A stretch of DNA of 64,000 nt from Xenococcus sp. PCC 7305 (GCF_000332055.1 NZ_ALVZ01000218.1:1-64000); one strand, 5' to 3'; numbered from the stretch's first letter, positions 38,402 to 47,132 are shown. A program made the numbers and translations. The notes: generated by a model from the sequence alone, not told the origin.

Positions 38402-38885
38402 CAATCAGACGGCTCCTGTAAAATTTTTTTACTATTTAATAAACATGCAACCAAGGGTAAAGATAATCCCAAACTCACTTAAACCTTAGTTATTTAAGTT
38501 AGGTTTTCGTTCTAGTCTCGATTGCACAACTAATGATTACGGCTATTGCCCCAAGCTTAGTTTATCAGACTAATATCAATTAGGTTAACACATGTTAAGT
38601 ATAGATATCTAGTATCTGCTTCCTTGGGTAAACATTGCTGATCAGTGAAAACCTCGATTTTTCGAGATTTTAGAGCAAAGCCGGGAACAAAGCTTTATTT
38701 AGAATTAAGATTTGCCGCTATCCTTATGGGATTCCTGATTGAGCAAATTAAAGATATCGGAGAAAAATGCTAGATTAATAAAAGTTAATATTTTGTAGAT
38801 AAATTTTATAATTCTTGTCTTTGAGCTTTTATCTTGCACTAAAGAATCGGGATTGAATCACAAGACGAGATCATCTAGCCAACCT
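38402..38885. promoter_or_regulatory. 484-bp divergent upstream region (carotenoid oxygenase / small ORF-aroQ)
   Basis: No ORF. Contains a perfect 6-2-6 palindrome TTAACA-CA-TGTTAA (38585-38598), a possible dimeric regulator site, and a small hairpin CTCGA-TTTT-TCGAG (38653-38666) followed by ATTTTAG. It lies ~290 bp upstream of the oxygenase ATG. Confidence 0.45.
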
Positions 38886-40361
38886 ATGAATCAAACATTA
38901 AGCACCAACAAAAAATCCTATTATCTGGACGAGTGGAAACGAGGCTATGATTCCCAACCCAACGAATATGACTATGAAATAGATAATGTAGTAGGGAAGA
39001 TCCCCCTAGAACTTGAGGGGACATTATTCCGCAATGGCCCTGGTTTGCTAGATATCGCAGGAACCCCAATTCATCATCCTTTTGATGGCGACGGCATGAT
39101 TAGCGCTTTTTATTTCCAGCATGGCAAAGCCTATTTTCGGAATCGGTTTGTTGGCACAAAAGCTTATTTGCAAGAAAAAGCAGCGGGCAAGATATTATAC
39201 CGAGGGGTCTTTGGTACGCAGAAGCCTGGAGGCTTACTAAACAATATTTTTGATCTTAAATTAAAAAACATTGCCAATACTAACGTTATCTACTGGGGCG
39301 GTAAATTACTTGCATTATGGGAAGCAGCCGAACCTTATCAGTTGAACCCCCAAACATTGGCAACGCTTGGCATCGATTATTTAGATGGGGTCTTGCAACC
39401 GGGAGAATCTTGGGCGGCTCATCCTTGGGTAGATCCTCATTCTGTAATGGATAATGGTCAACCTTGCCTGGTGAATTTTTCCATTAAACCGGGACTTTCC
39501 AGCAAAATCACTTTATTTGAATTTGCCCCCGATGGAAAAATATTACGTCGTCATTCCCATGTGATTCCCGGATTTTCGTTTATCCATGATTTCGCGATTA
39601 CGCCTCATTACTGCATCTTCTTTCAAAATTCGGTGAACTTTAATCCTTTGCCATTTCTGTTTGGTTTAAAAGGAGCAGGAGAATGTGTGGAGTTTCAACC
39701 GAAAAACCCGACTCGTGTGGTTTTGATTCCTCGTGATCCTGAGAATAAACAGGTTAAGACTTTTATGGTTGATTCTGGCTTTGTTTTTCACCATGCCAAT
39801 GCGTTTGAAACAGGAAATCAAGTTTGTATCGACTCCATTGCCTATGCCACATTGCCCCAAGTACAACCCAATTCAGATTATAAAGAAGTTAACTTTGATG
39901 ATTTAGATCCAGGAAAGTTATGGCGATTCTCTCTGAATCTAGAAGATGGAATTGTCGATCGCCAATTAATAGAGAATAGTTGTTGTGAATTCCCCACAAT
40001 CAATCCTGAAAAAGTGGGGAGAGATTACCGTTATTTGTTTATCGGTGCTGCCCATGAAGATACTGGCCGAAATTCTCCTTTGCAAGCCATTCTAAAATTA
40101 GACATGGAAACAGGAGAACGTCAGTTATATTCTTTTGCCCCCCATGGTTATGTTGGAGAACCGATTTTTGTTTCTAAACCCAATGCCGTAGCAGAAGATG
40201 AGGGTTGGATTTTGACTCTTGTCTATGATGGTGAGCATCATCGCTCTAGTCTGGCAATTTTAGATGGGCAAAATATCGAAGGGGAGCCTGTGGCTTTATT
40301 GCATTTGAAACATCATATTCCCTATGGGTTGCATGGCAGTTGGACTAATGAAGTGTTTTAA
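38886..40361 (+). CDS. Apocarotenoid 15,15'-oxygenase (carotenoid cleavage dioxygenase family)
   Basis: 491 residues from the ATG at 38886 (an in-frame TTG lies at 38853). Seven-blade propeller dioxygenase with a four-His non-haem iron site: SAHPWVDP-type AHPWVD, FSFIHDFAITPHY, VFHHANAFE and the C-terminal PYGLHGSW. It closely resembles the Synechocystis apocarotenoid oxygenase (Diox1/ACO) in RNGPGLLDI, HPFDGDGMI, RGVFGTQKPGG and LKNIANTNV, which makes retinal from apocarotenals. No retinal protein gene is seen in this window. Cytosolic or membrane-associated. Confidence 0.93.
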   Translation: MNQTLSTNKKSYYLDEWKRGYDSQPNEYDYEIDNVVGKIPLELEGTLFRNGPGLLDIAGTPIHHPFDGDGMISAFYFQHGKAYFRNRFVGTKAYLQEKAAGKILYRGVFGTQKPGGLLNNIFDLKLKNIANTNVIYWGGKLLALWEAAEPYQLNPQTLATLGIDYLDGVLQPGESWAAHPWVDPHSVMDNGQPCLVNFSIKPGLSSKITLFEFAPDGKILRRHSHVIPGFSFIHDFAITPHYCIFFQNSVNFNPLPFLFGLKGAGECVEFQPKNPTRVVLIPRDPENKQVKTFMVDSGFVFHHANAFETGNQVCIDSIAYATLPQVQPNSDYKEVNFDDLDPGKLWRFSLNLEDGIVDRQLIENSCCEFPTINPEKVGRDYRYLFIGAAHEDTGRNSPLQAILKLDMETGERQLYSFAPHGYVGEPIFVSKPNAVAEDEGWILTLVYDGEHHRSSLAILDGQNIEGEPVALLHLKHHIPYGLHGSWTNEVF

Positions 40362-40462
40362 TCTGAATTTCATCTTTCATTTTGCTGAGGACACGACATC
40401 GTTTAACTAACAATTCTTCTTATCCAAGAACCAATGAAAGCTTACACTGGTAATAATTAGAA

Positions 40463-40633
40463 TTAGCCTTCGGTTGCGAGTAGAATTTGCTTGTGGAGGG
40501 AACGGGTAGCGCGATCGCCTACACTCTCGGTTTGAGAAGTTTGATGACAATTCAAAATGCTATTATCTTCAGCGGTAAAACAATTTGGAGAGATTTGACT
40601 TTTGGTAAACAGCCATCGAAAAGTTTCCTGCAT
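40463..40633 (-). CDS. 56-residue small protein of unknown function
   Basis: ATG at 40633 with an AGGAG ribosome site nine bases upstream (TTTAGGAGATAATTTTA). The product starts MQETFRWLFTKSQISPNCF, contains two Cys and a HIP1-derived GDR, and ends LHKQILLATEG. No family recognised. The strong ribosome site and three TGTCTC palindromes upstream argue that it is expressed and regulated. Confidence 0.6.
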   Translation of the reverse strand: MQETFRWLFTKSQISPNCFTAEDNSILNCHQTSQTESVGDRATRSLHKQILLATEG

Positions 40634-40657
40634 TAAAATTATCTCCTAAATCGGTTG

Positions 40658-40733
40658 AGAGACATTAGTGTCTCTTAATGCGATGAAAATGATTTAAGAG
40701 ACAGTGTCTCAAGGACGTTTTGGAGTGTCTCCA
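40658..40733 (-). promoter_or_regulatory. Three tandem TGTCTC palindromes, putative operator cluster
   Basis: AGAGACA-TTAG-TGTCTCT (40658-40675), GAGACA-G-TGTCTC (40698-40710) and TGGAG-TGT-CTCCA (40721-40733) share a GAGACA/TGTCTC core within 76 bp. They are directly upstream of the 56-residue gene on the minus strand and just outside the IS1634 insertion. Confidence 0.55.
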
Positions 40734-40738
40734 AATTT

Positions 40739-40750
40739 ATAAATTAAGAT
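40739..40750. repeat. Left direct repeat flanking the IS1634-family element
   Basis: ATAAATTAAGAT, repeated exactly at 42468-42479; probable target duplication. Confidence 0.6.
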
Positions 40751-42467
40751 ACACCTTGTAACCGACATTTCGCAGGTTACTCAACAAAGTAAATAATATT
40801 TTTGACAAGCATTGCCGAGAAAGCGCAAAATCAACAAACGCTCATCAGTAAGATTAGAAACTTGCTTCTGATAATTGACAGTAACAATGTGGACAGCCTG
40901 AAAACATTGAAAAACCCAACGCAAAGTAGGAGATGCTGTCGGTTTACCAAGTTGATTAGGAATAGTTGATTGCTCTTGAGCCAAAGCTTGACGGAGCTGC
41001 CGTTGACCCAAAGTATAAACTAGTAAGCATAAACCCATAACCATTGCTAAAGCAGCAACTCGTTGAGGAGTGTTTAAAAAGACACTAGAAGTAAAAAACA
41101 AAGGATCTTTGAGGAAACGAAAGCCTCTCTCCGAACTTTGCTGACCTTTGTATTCTTTGAGAACCTTCTCGTTAGAGAGAATTTCCACATCAAGAACATT
41201 GGTCGCTAAAATAAATTTGCCAGCTCGTCGTCGGTCAATCTTAACTGCTTCCGAGTCCTCAATAATAGATGCCGTAACACGATAGGTAATCTGCTCAGGT
41301 TGCTGGTTTTTTGCTCGGTCTTCCTGCCTGAGAATAATGAAGATTAGTCTCAATTTCCAAGGATTCTAAACAGTGATATTTCCATTCTTGACTCAATTTT
41401 TGAGCAGCAATTTCCGCATCCATAGCACAAGCAAAATCTTGTTTCATTAAGCGATTCAGTTTTCCTTGAGCTAAGATTAGTTTCTTTTGGATTCTCTTGT
41501 CTAATTGTTCCAGCTGACGAGCACGACGTGATTCACTTTCAATCACTAACCAACGCTGGTGAACTCCTCCATAATCACTACAACAGGATGCAATTCGATA
41601 ACCAGAAACTTCACTCGCTTCAAATGTTTCCTCTCCTAGCGATTCTACTAGTATCTTCACTGCTTTGATACTTGCGGGAACTAGAGTAATCCAACGCAAT
41701 TGTCCCATTTTTTGGAGATTATTGGCACTATAGAGAGCGCTGTCAGCAACATAAATACTATCAAGATCCCATTCTTCACGAAATTCTCTCATTAATCTAG
41801 CAAATACAGCTTTATCCGCTTCATTGCCATCTGCAATTCTCAGAAACAAGGGAATATCTCCATCTCCCGTACAAATTACATCCATCATAAATTGTTTTAA
41901 ATCTGGTCTATGGTCTTTGGAGTATCCATAAGTAATCCGAACGCCTTCTATTGATTCACTGTTTTCTCTTTCATATTTACCCTCTACACTGAAACTGCTG
42001 GAATCGAGATGTAGACTCTCAACCCCAATCTTCACTTGACGCTGCGCTAGCATTGCAATGTTAGTGAACATTGGAGTTAATCCATAATCCCATAAACTAT
42101 CCAATGCCCTTCCGATTCGGTCATCGTTGAGATGTTCTGGAAGGATGCCTTCTCCTAGGAGATGTTCTGTTGCCTTGCCTACGAAAAACTCTTTAAACAA
42201 GTATAGTGGTGCACTTACAAAGCCCAATCCATTGAGAATCATTGCCTTGAGCACTTGACCTGTACTTATTATTTGTTGTGGATGCTTCTTTATGTGCCGA
42301 TCTATTTCTTCTACTATTCCAATTTGGTCAACTATTCCTGCTACTATTCCTAAGTGATCTATATTTTTAACTTGGATATCCAAAATATATTATTCTGAAC
42401 TCTTCATAAAATACCTTACCTCTATTCCTTCACCTGCGAAATCCAGGTTGTAATCATAATGGTGATG
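40751..42467 (-). mobile_element. IS1634-family insertion sequence
   Basis: About 1.7 kb holding one frameshifted transposase. Both ends share ATTTCGCAGGT in inverted orientation (within 40765-40777 and 42432-42442), and each end can fold on itself: GTAACC...GGTTAC at left, ACCTG...CAGGT at right. The 12-bp direct repeat ATAAATTAAGAT lies outside both. IS1634 from Mycoplasma is known for long target duplications of variable length, so 12 bp is acceptable. The exact outer tips remain uncertain, because the sequence between the direct repeats and the shared 11-mer differs in length on the two sides. Confidence 0.8.
40781..42383 (-). pseudogene. IS1634-family transposase, split by a 1-nt frameshift
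   Basis: The N-terminal part (41295-42383, 362 aa) begins DIQVKNIDHLGIVAGIVDQIG, a DUF4277-type start, and holds catalytic Asp in LDSSSFSVEG and YVADSALYS. The remainder (40781-41353, 190 aa) is in the +1 frame: AEQITYRV-like entry, RRRAGKFILATNVLD and the helical C-terminus. The break falls at a run of six T (41307-41312). With five, the frame would read GRPSKNQQPEQITY and give one 533-residue transposase. A homopolymer indel (mutation or sequencing error) is the simplest cause. Confidence 0.88.
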
Positions 42468-42479
42468 ATAAATTAAGAT
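42468..42479. repeat. Right direct repeat flanking the IS1634-family element
   Basis: ATAAATTAAGAT, identical to 40739-40750. It lies 57 bp downstream of the STAND NTPase stop, so the element inserted just outside that operon. Confidence 0.6.
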
Positions 42480-42536
42480 TAGTGATTGCAGAAAGGAGTA
42501 GTCGATCTGGATTGATAATTCAATTAATGTTAAGTA

Positions 42537-44651
42537 TCAATAATCTGATTTCCTACTTTTTAGGAATACTATTTCTCTTTCTACATCGACAGGAATTTTC
42601 AAAATACTAATTAGTCTTTGTCGTACTTTAAAGTTAATATCGTGCATATAACAATGCTTAATAACAATCTGCTTTAGCATACGTATGAAAATATAATTTT
42701 TTATATATTTACGATACAATTTTGAAATATTATCTACATCCAAATCTTTCTTGAATTGAAGATCTATTATTAGCTTGATTAAGTAAGCTGCAGGAGTATT
42801 AATATTTTTAGTGACTTTACTATAAATATCTTCTCCTTTATTAGAACCTAAAGCATGAGCAATCTTAGTAAGTATTGACAAAATCAAATCGTAATTTATA
42901 TCCCAAAAAAAAGTTTCTACAACTTTGACTATCTTAGAATTAGAATACTCAGGATTATTTTCTATAAAATATTCAATTTTTCTAATAGTTTGCTCTCTAG
43001 CATAATCATTGATTTGCATAAAAATGCTTAACAAGCGCAATGATGACATCAAAGATTCTTCATAGATTAATTCTAAAGAATCTCTATCCAAAGACCCCAT
43101 TCTATTTCTGAATATTTGTCCGCATACTTCTGTTGCGCCAAAAACTTGCCGAATGTCATTAAACAACTTAAATTCAGGAGTCGCTTCAATATTTAGTTGT
43201 GGCTCTTCGTCGCTTGAATTATTTTTTTCAATTTCGTCTTTTAGCTCGTCTTCTCTACGACGCTCTTGGCGAGTATCTCGATTCTCTAAGACTAAATCAG
43301 GAATTTGACTGGCAAAACTCTGCAAAAAAGGAAGCGAATTTTTTTCTAGAGTTATTGCTATATTATTTGAGAATAACTCCATGACAGAGTAAAGAATTTC
43401 ATCTAGAATTCGAGGATCTTTAGTATGATGAGTGAGGAATAGAATGATATTTCGTATACCTTCTAAATGTATTTTGCTTATAAGGTACTTGATTTTTTCT
43501 TCTGATTTTATATTTTGGTAAAGATTATCAGCTAAGTTTTTAGCTGCAAAAAAATAAAATGAATATTGATAGCGAAATCGAATTCCTCCTTCCAAGTTGT
43601 TTAATATGTTTGCTTCTGTAAGCTTATTGATTACTATACTCCGATCTACAGATAAATATTTTTGCGAATAATTATCAAAAAAATCATCTAATTCAAGCTC
43701 GCTTAGTGTATATTGTTTACCATCAAGTAAAGTACCAGCAAGCTCGGATAATACATTAAAATATTTTTCTATTTCATCTGGCTTAACTCTGCCTCTTTCA
43801 AGCTGTTGATAAATTAGATATTGATAACAATGACCGTATGAAGTCAACTCAATTTTCTTAGTATTGACAACTTCAAAAGAAGATATAAACATCAAGACAT
43901 ATAAAGGTTTAGCAGGTACTATAGTTGTGCTAACTAAACTATTGACATGACGTTTTAGAGTATCGATACGCTGCCAATAATGATTGTTTTGGTAATCCTC
44001 TTCGGATTCGAGTCCAACCCATTTTTCAATCAATTGCGTTCTTTTAACATTATTTAAAGGTAATAACTTTAATACTTGGTATTCATCTAATTCCTTATAA
44101 TGGGGAATATCATAACGGAATATATCCTCAGCCAGAATAATTATTCTATCAAAATTTTTATCTAGCTTTTTCAAAAGCTCTTTTCTAGCTCTTTCACTTA
44201 TATTTGTGCTTGAAAAGTTATCAACAAAGCAAATTCTCTGAGAATAATTAATAAAATATTTATAAGAAATGTTTTCATAGGTATTAGATACTATTTTGTC
44301 CAAGCACTTATCAAATTCAAAAAATTTAAAACAATTAGCATCAATAATTATTGGTAAATAGTTGTGTCTTAGTGAAAATACAAATAATTGTTTGATTAAT
44401 GCCGTTTTTCCTGATTCTGGTTCGCCTAAAATAACAATTTTTGATTCTAATTCTAGAAATCGTTCGCTATTAATTATTGAATTTACATCCTCTGAGTAGT
44501 TGGATTTCACTTCTAAATCTGGGTATATAAACAGATTATTGAGCTTTAGTTTTTCTACGCGAGGATGGCTAAATTGAATATCTATTTCTTGGATATATTC
44601 ATAATATTTAGCGTGACATCTTGGCTTGATTTCTGAATTTATCTCGCTCAT
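42537..44651 (-). CDS. STAND (NACHT-like) NTPase, probable NLR-type sensor
   Basis: A 704-residue cytosolic protein. A ~70-residue N-terminal part contains SHPRVEKLKLNNLFIYPDLE, a segment I associate with bacterial STAND proteins. Next comes a P-loop NTPase (Walker A GEPESGKT, 76-83; Walker B ICFVDNF, about 140-146; a sensor-like RIIILAEDIF) and a winged-helix region ending near residue 370. From there on the protein is alpha-helical repeat without a named domain, plus a charged insert DTRQERRREDELKDEIEKNN. This is sensor-type architecture: nucleotide switch plus ligand-binding helical array, with no effector domain of its own. The upstream hydrolase, 44 bp away, is the likely effector. AT-rich even for this genome; flanked by transposons. 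Confidence 0.8.
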   Translation of the reverse strand: MSEINSEIKPRCHAKYYEYIQEIDIQFSHPRVEKLKLNNLFIYPDLEVKSNYSEDVNSIINSERFLELESKIVILGEPESGKTALIKQLFVFSLRHNYLPIIIDANCFKFFEFDKCLDKIVSNTYENISYKYFINYSQRICFVDNFSSTNISERARKELLKKLDKNFDRIIILAEDIFRYDIPHYKELDEYQVLKLLPLNNVKRTQLIEKWVGLESEEDYQNNHYWQRIDTLKRHVNSLVSTTIVPAKPLYVLMFISSFEVVNTKKIELTSYGHCYQYLIYQQLERGRVKPDEIEKYFNVLSELAGTLLDGKQYTLSELELDDFFDNYSQKYLSVDRSIVINKLTEANILNNLEGGIRFRYQYSFYFFAAKNLADNLYQNIKSEEKIKYLISKIHLEGIRNIILFLTHHTKDPRILDEILYSVMELFSNNIAITLEKNSLPFLQSFASQIPDLVLENRDTRQERRREDELKDEIEKNNSSDEEPQLNIEATPEFKLFNDIRQVFGATEVCGQIFRNRMGSLDRDSLELIYEESLMSSLRLLSIFMQINDYAREQTIRKIEYFIENNPEYSNSKIVKVVETFFWDINYDLILSILTKIAHALGSNKGEDIYSKVTKNINTPAAYLIKLIIDLQFKKDLDVDNISKLYRKYIKNYIFIRMLKQIVIKHCYMHDINFKVRQRLISILKIPVDVEREIVFLKSRKSDY

Positions 44652-44695
44652 TGAAATAATATTGTTATCAATTTTATTTTGCTGCTGATTTTCAG

Positions 44696-45589
44696 TTAAC
44701 TCTTTTTTTTTAAGTCAGTCGCCTCTAAATGATGCTGGGAATTCAAAAAATGACTTTCTAAAGTTGGTAATAATATTCCTCGCTCTGTATTGTTGTTAAT
44801 CTCGAAATTCTTTTGAATAAATTTTCTTACTGATAAGTAGGGCCGATCTTCTCTTGCAGTTGGTTTTGCAATATCAATATGATCTTTATTTAATGGTATA
44901 GGAGTAACGCCAGAAATTCCTGGGTTTGCACTATCTTTATCAACTACAATTAGTTCTAATGGTATCTGCTTTACTTTTCTGGTTGGTAGTGATTCACAAA
45001 AAGCTTTAATTGGAATTTGCGATAATTGCTCTTGATTACGATATACTTCGTTTAGCTCTCTCAAACGAGAATTATGTGCTTCTAACTCCTTTACATTAAT
45101 GCTACTTCCCAAAATGCATTTAATGTACTTAGACCACGTTGCTAAATTTGAACCCATATGAGGAGTAGATAAATAGATTATTCCTCTAGTAGACTTTAAA
45201 ATTCTTTTCCAAGATTCATTTCCAAAGTCATTGCTATGCCTTAAAATTTGCTTAACGACTAATCCTCCCATACTATGAGCAATGAAAATAATCGGTCGGT
45301 CGCCAATTTCATGATCTTCTAATAAAGCAACAATATTAGTAGCTAAATCTACTAAGGGCATTCCATTTTCACGACCAAAAGGCTTGGCGAGATACGATAC
45401 TGTCCAAATTCCAACTGATTTAATATCTTGACCTAGCCATTGCAACCAAGAATTTTGAGATTCCTCTTTACCTTGAGGATGCCAAGTAGAAAAAGCATTA
45501 CCACCTAAACCATGAATAAAAACTACATCTCCATAGCGAAATTCATTATTAGTTCCCTCAAGTGGATGTAATTTATTCGTAATATTCAT
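44696..45589 (-). CDS. SERAC1/SesB-like alpha/beta hydrolase, putative effector
   Basis: 297 residues. Oxyanion-hole motif FIHGLGG near 24-30; nucleophile elbow AHSMGG with Ser106; GIIYLSTPHMGSNLA, typical of lipase-like PGAP1/SERAC1 proteins; probable Asp in VVDKDSAN and His in NKDHIDIAKP. No signal peptide or membrane span, so it acts inside the cell. In fungi and bacteria this hydrolase type is a recurrent effector attached to NLR/STAND proteins. Here it is the first gene of a two-gene unit with a free-standing STAND NTPase. Lipid or ester hydrolysis on activation is inferred. ATG at 45589. Confidence 0.85.
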   Translation of the reverse strand: MNITNKLHPLEGTNNEFRYGDVVFIHGLGGNAFSTWHPQGKEESQNSWLQWLGQDIKSVGIWTVSYLAKPFGRENGMPLVDLATNIVALLEDHEIGDRPIIFIAHSMGGLVVKQILRHSNDFGNESWKRILKSTRGIIYLSTPHMGSNLATWSKYIKCILGSSINVKELEAHNSRLRELNEVYRNQEQLSQIPIKAFCESLPTRKVKQIPLELIVVDKDSANPGISGVTPIPLNKDHIDIAKPTAREDRPYLSVRKFIQKNFEINNNTERGILLPTLESHFLNSQHHLEATDLKKKS

Positions 45590-46110
45590 TTAATAAAGCA
45601 TATTTACTATACTATTTCTAACCAGAGTCCGGAATAAGCTAAAACCCTTATTATCTCGTTGTCTGAAAGTACTGGTACTTTGTCCAATAATGGATAAGAA
45701 TGTTTGACTCAAGCTAATGTTTTCCTAAGATAGCATAGATATTTAAAAACATCAGTTTTTTTGGAAATTTGACTATTATTCACATAATAGGGAATGAGTC
45801 TTTTAAGTTCCAATAATTTTGTCTGTTGGAAAAATTGATTTCCGAAATAACTTTTCTTTGGCCTTTGTATAGCAGCGGAGAAATTTTGGTCGCTAAGCAA
45901 TTTTCTGGTCAAAACTGTCCCACTTACGATTATTGAGTATTGAATTTATTATTGTTTGTAATCACCATTTAGCAATAGTTTCAGAAAATAACTGTCCCAG
46001 TAAAAAACATAAGCGGGACAGTAGCCTAATATACTGACTTGCCTCCATAAATAGTTTCAATGCATTTTGATTTTAAAAATTAAAGCCCTTGATTCATAAG
46101 GATTTCAGCC
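45590..46110. other. 520-bp scrambled gap upstream of the hydrolase-NTPase pair
   Basis: No convincing gene. It holds one arm of a 38-bp inverted repeat (45860-45897) and three TGTCCC motifs: ACTGTCCCACTTACG (45914-45928), ACTGTCCCAG (45991-46000) and the inverted CATAAGCGGGACAGT (46008-46022). The outer two match at 13 of 15 positions in inverted orientation and bound 109 bp, like the ends of a small dead transposon. The promoter of the hydrolase gene must lie near 45600-45700. Confidence 0.6.
45860..45897 (-). repeat. Left arm of 38-bp inverted repeat
   Basis: The reverse complement reads CTTAGCGACCAAAATTTCTC and continues to AAAGGCC. It matches 46122-46159 with three mismatches. Confidence 0.85.
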
Positions 46111-46275
46111 ATTAAATTTTCCTTAGCGACCAAAATTTCTCCGTTGCTATCAAAAGGCCTATTAGCAACTCTTGCTATTACTATTATTGCAACAACTAGC
46201 TTAATCGGTTTTACAGCAGGCACTAGCACAGCAGAACCTGACTGGAATCCTCCTTGCTCTGGATGTCATCGATAA
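46111..46275 (+). CDS. 54-residue exported CxxCH micro-protein or gene remnant
   Basis: An open frame from ATT at 46111, with AAGGA eight bases upstream, encodes a basic start (KFSLATK), a long hydrophobic segment (LLATLAITIIATTSLIGF), an ATSTAE-like cleavage region and a tail ending DWNPPCSGCHR. CSGCH is a c-type haem motif. The only near-N-terminal start codon is ATT, so it may be a decayed gene, or a rare ATT start as in infC. The left-arm inverted copy of its first codons (45860-45897) shows the locus was duplicated and inverted. Confidence 0.35.
   Translation: MKFSLATKISPLLSKGLLATLAITIIATTSLIGFTAGTSTAEPDWNPPCSGCHR
46122..46159 (+). repeat. Right arm of 38-bp inverted repeat
   Basis: 35 of 38 bases match the reverse complement of 45860-45897; it lies inside the CxxCH micro-ORF (LATKISPLL codons). 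Confidence 0.85.
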
Positions 46276-46350
46276 CCTTGGTAATAGTTAATTATCGGTA
46301 AATTTTATGCTTAAAGGAAGCTATCTTAGGATTAAGGATTACTATTAATT

Positions 46351-46358
46351 AAATTTTG
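46351..46358. repeat. IS1 target duplication, left copy
   Basis: AAATTTTG, identical to 47133-47140, abutting the element end. Confidence 0.9.
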
Positions 46359-47132
46359 GGTAGTCATGTAGAAGTAATGATATAAAATAATCGTTGAAAT
46401 TAAGAAACTTCTACTGATGCCAACTTGTCCCAATTGTTCTTCTGGAAAAACTGTCAAAAATGGGCATATTCACAACGGCAAACAAAGATTTAAATGTCAT
46501 GATTGTGGACGTCAATTTATTGAAAATCCCACCAAGATCTTGATTGACCAAGAGAAACGAGAACTGATTGACAGATTACTTTTAGAGCGGATTTCATTGG
46601 CAGGAATTTCCCGTGCGGTACAGGTTTCTCAAAGATGGTTGCAAACCTACGTTAACGAAAAATATGCTCTAGTACCGCGAGAAATCTCAGTAGCGGCAAA
46701 AAAAAGGAAAGTTAACGATTTAATGTGATGAATTATGGTCATTTGTTGATAACAAAGGTAATAAACAGTGGGTTTGGCTGGCATTAGACGCTGATCCCAG
46801 AGAAATTGTCGGGGTTCATATTGGCGATCGCGACGAGTCAGCAGCTAGAAAATTATGGAATTGTTTACCCCCAATCTATCGTCAATGTGCTGTTGCCTAC
46901 ACAGACTTTTGGGCAGCTTATGGAGCAGTATTTCCGAGCAAACGACATCGCGCAGTTGGCAAAGAAACAGGCAAGACTAGCTATATAGAAAGATTTAATA
47001 ACACTCTTAGACAAAGAGTCTCCCGTTTAGCAAGGAAAACTTTGTCTTTCTCCAAATCCTTAAAGAACCATATCGGCGCTATTTGATATTTCGTTCACCA
47101 CTACAATGGATCATTACTTATTTAGCACTACC
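46359..47132 (+). mobile_element. IS1-family insertion sequence, 774 bp
   Basis: Starts GGTAGTCATG and ends GCACTACC, so the ends are inverted repeats with a GGTAGT tip. Exact 8-bp duplications of AAATTTTG lie on both sides. Length and duplication size are as expected for IS1 (about 768 bp, 8-9 bp). The transposase carries two lesions, so this copy should be immobile by itself. Confidence 0.93.
46417..47125 (+). pseudogene. IS1 transposase (InsA/InsB) with frameshift and nonsense mutation
   Basis: The first part (46417-46728, 103 aa) is InsA-like: zinc finger CPNCSSGKTVKNG and CHDCGRQF, then a helix-turn-helix. InsB continues in the +1 frame with CDELWSFV, AYTDFWAAY and SYIERFNNTLRQR, the DDE catalytic core. 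Removing one A at about 46722-46723 would restore KVNDLCDELW. A second lesion turns the conserved Trp of GAIWYF into TGA at 47084-47086; the natural stop is at 47123-47125. The repaired protein would be 235 residues, the normal InsAB length. Confidence 0.9.

Noticed and set aside
41305-41315. Homopolymer in the IS1634-family transposase as a -1 slippery site
   Set aside because: The second part is in the +1 frame and codon phasing does not allow tandem re-pairing; a one-base indel is simpler.
45709-45912. 67-codon minus-strand frame starting at a TTG
   Set aside because: No ribosome site or recognisable family; its beginning is the inverted-repeat arm read in another frame, so it is probably noise in scrambled DNA.
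46690-46730. A-run in IS1 as a programmed -1 frameshift site like classical IS1 A6C
   Set aside because: The downstream InsB frame is +1, not -1, the -1 frame meets a stop soon after the run, and a second in-frame stop exists at 47084; this is a pseudogene.
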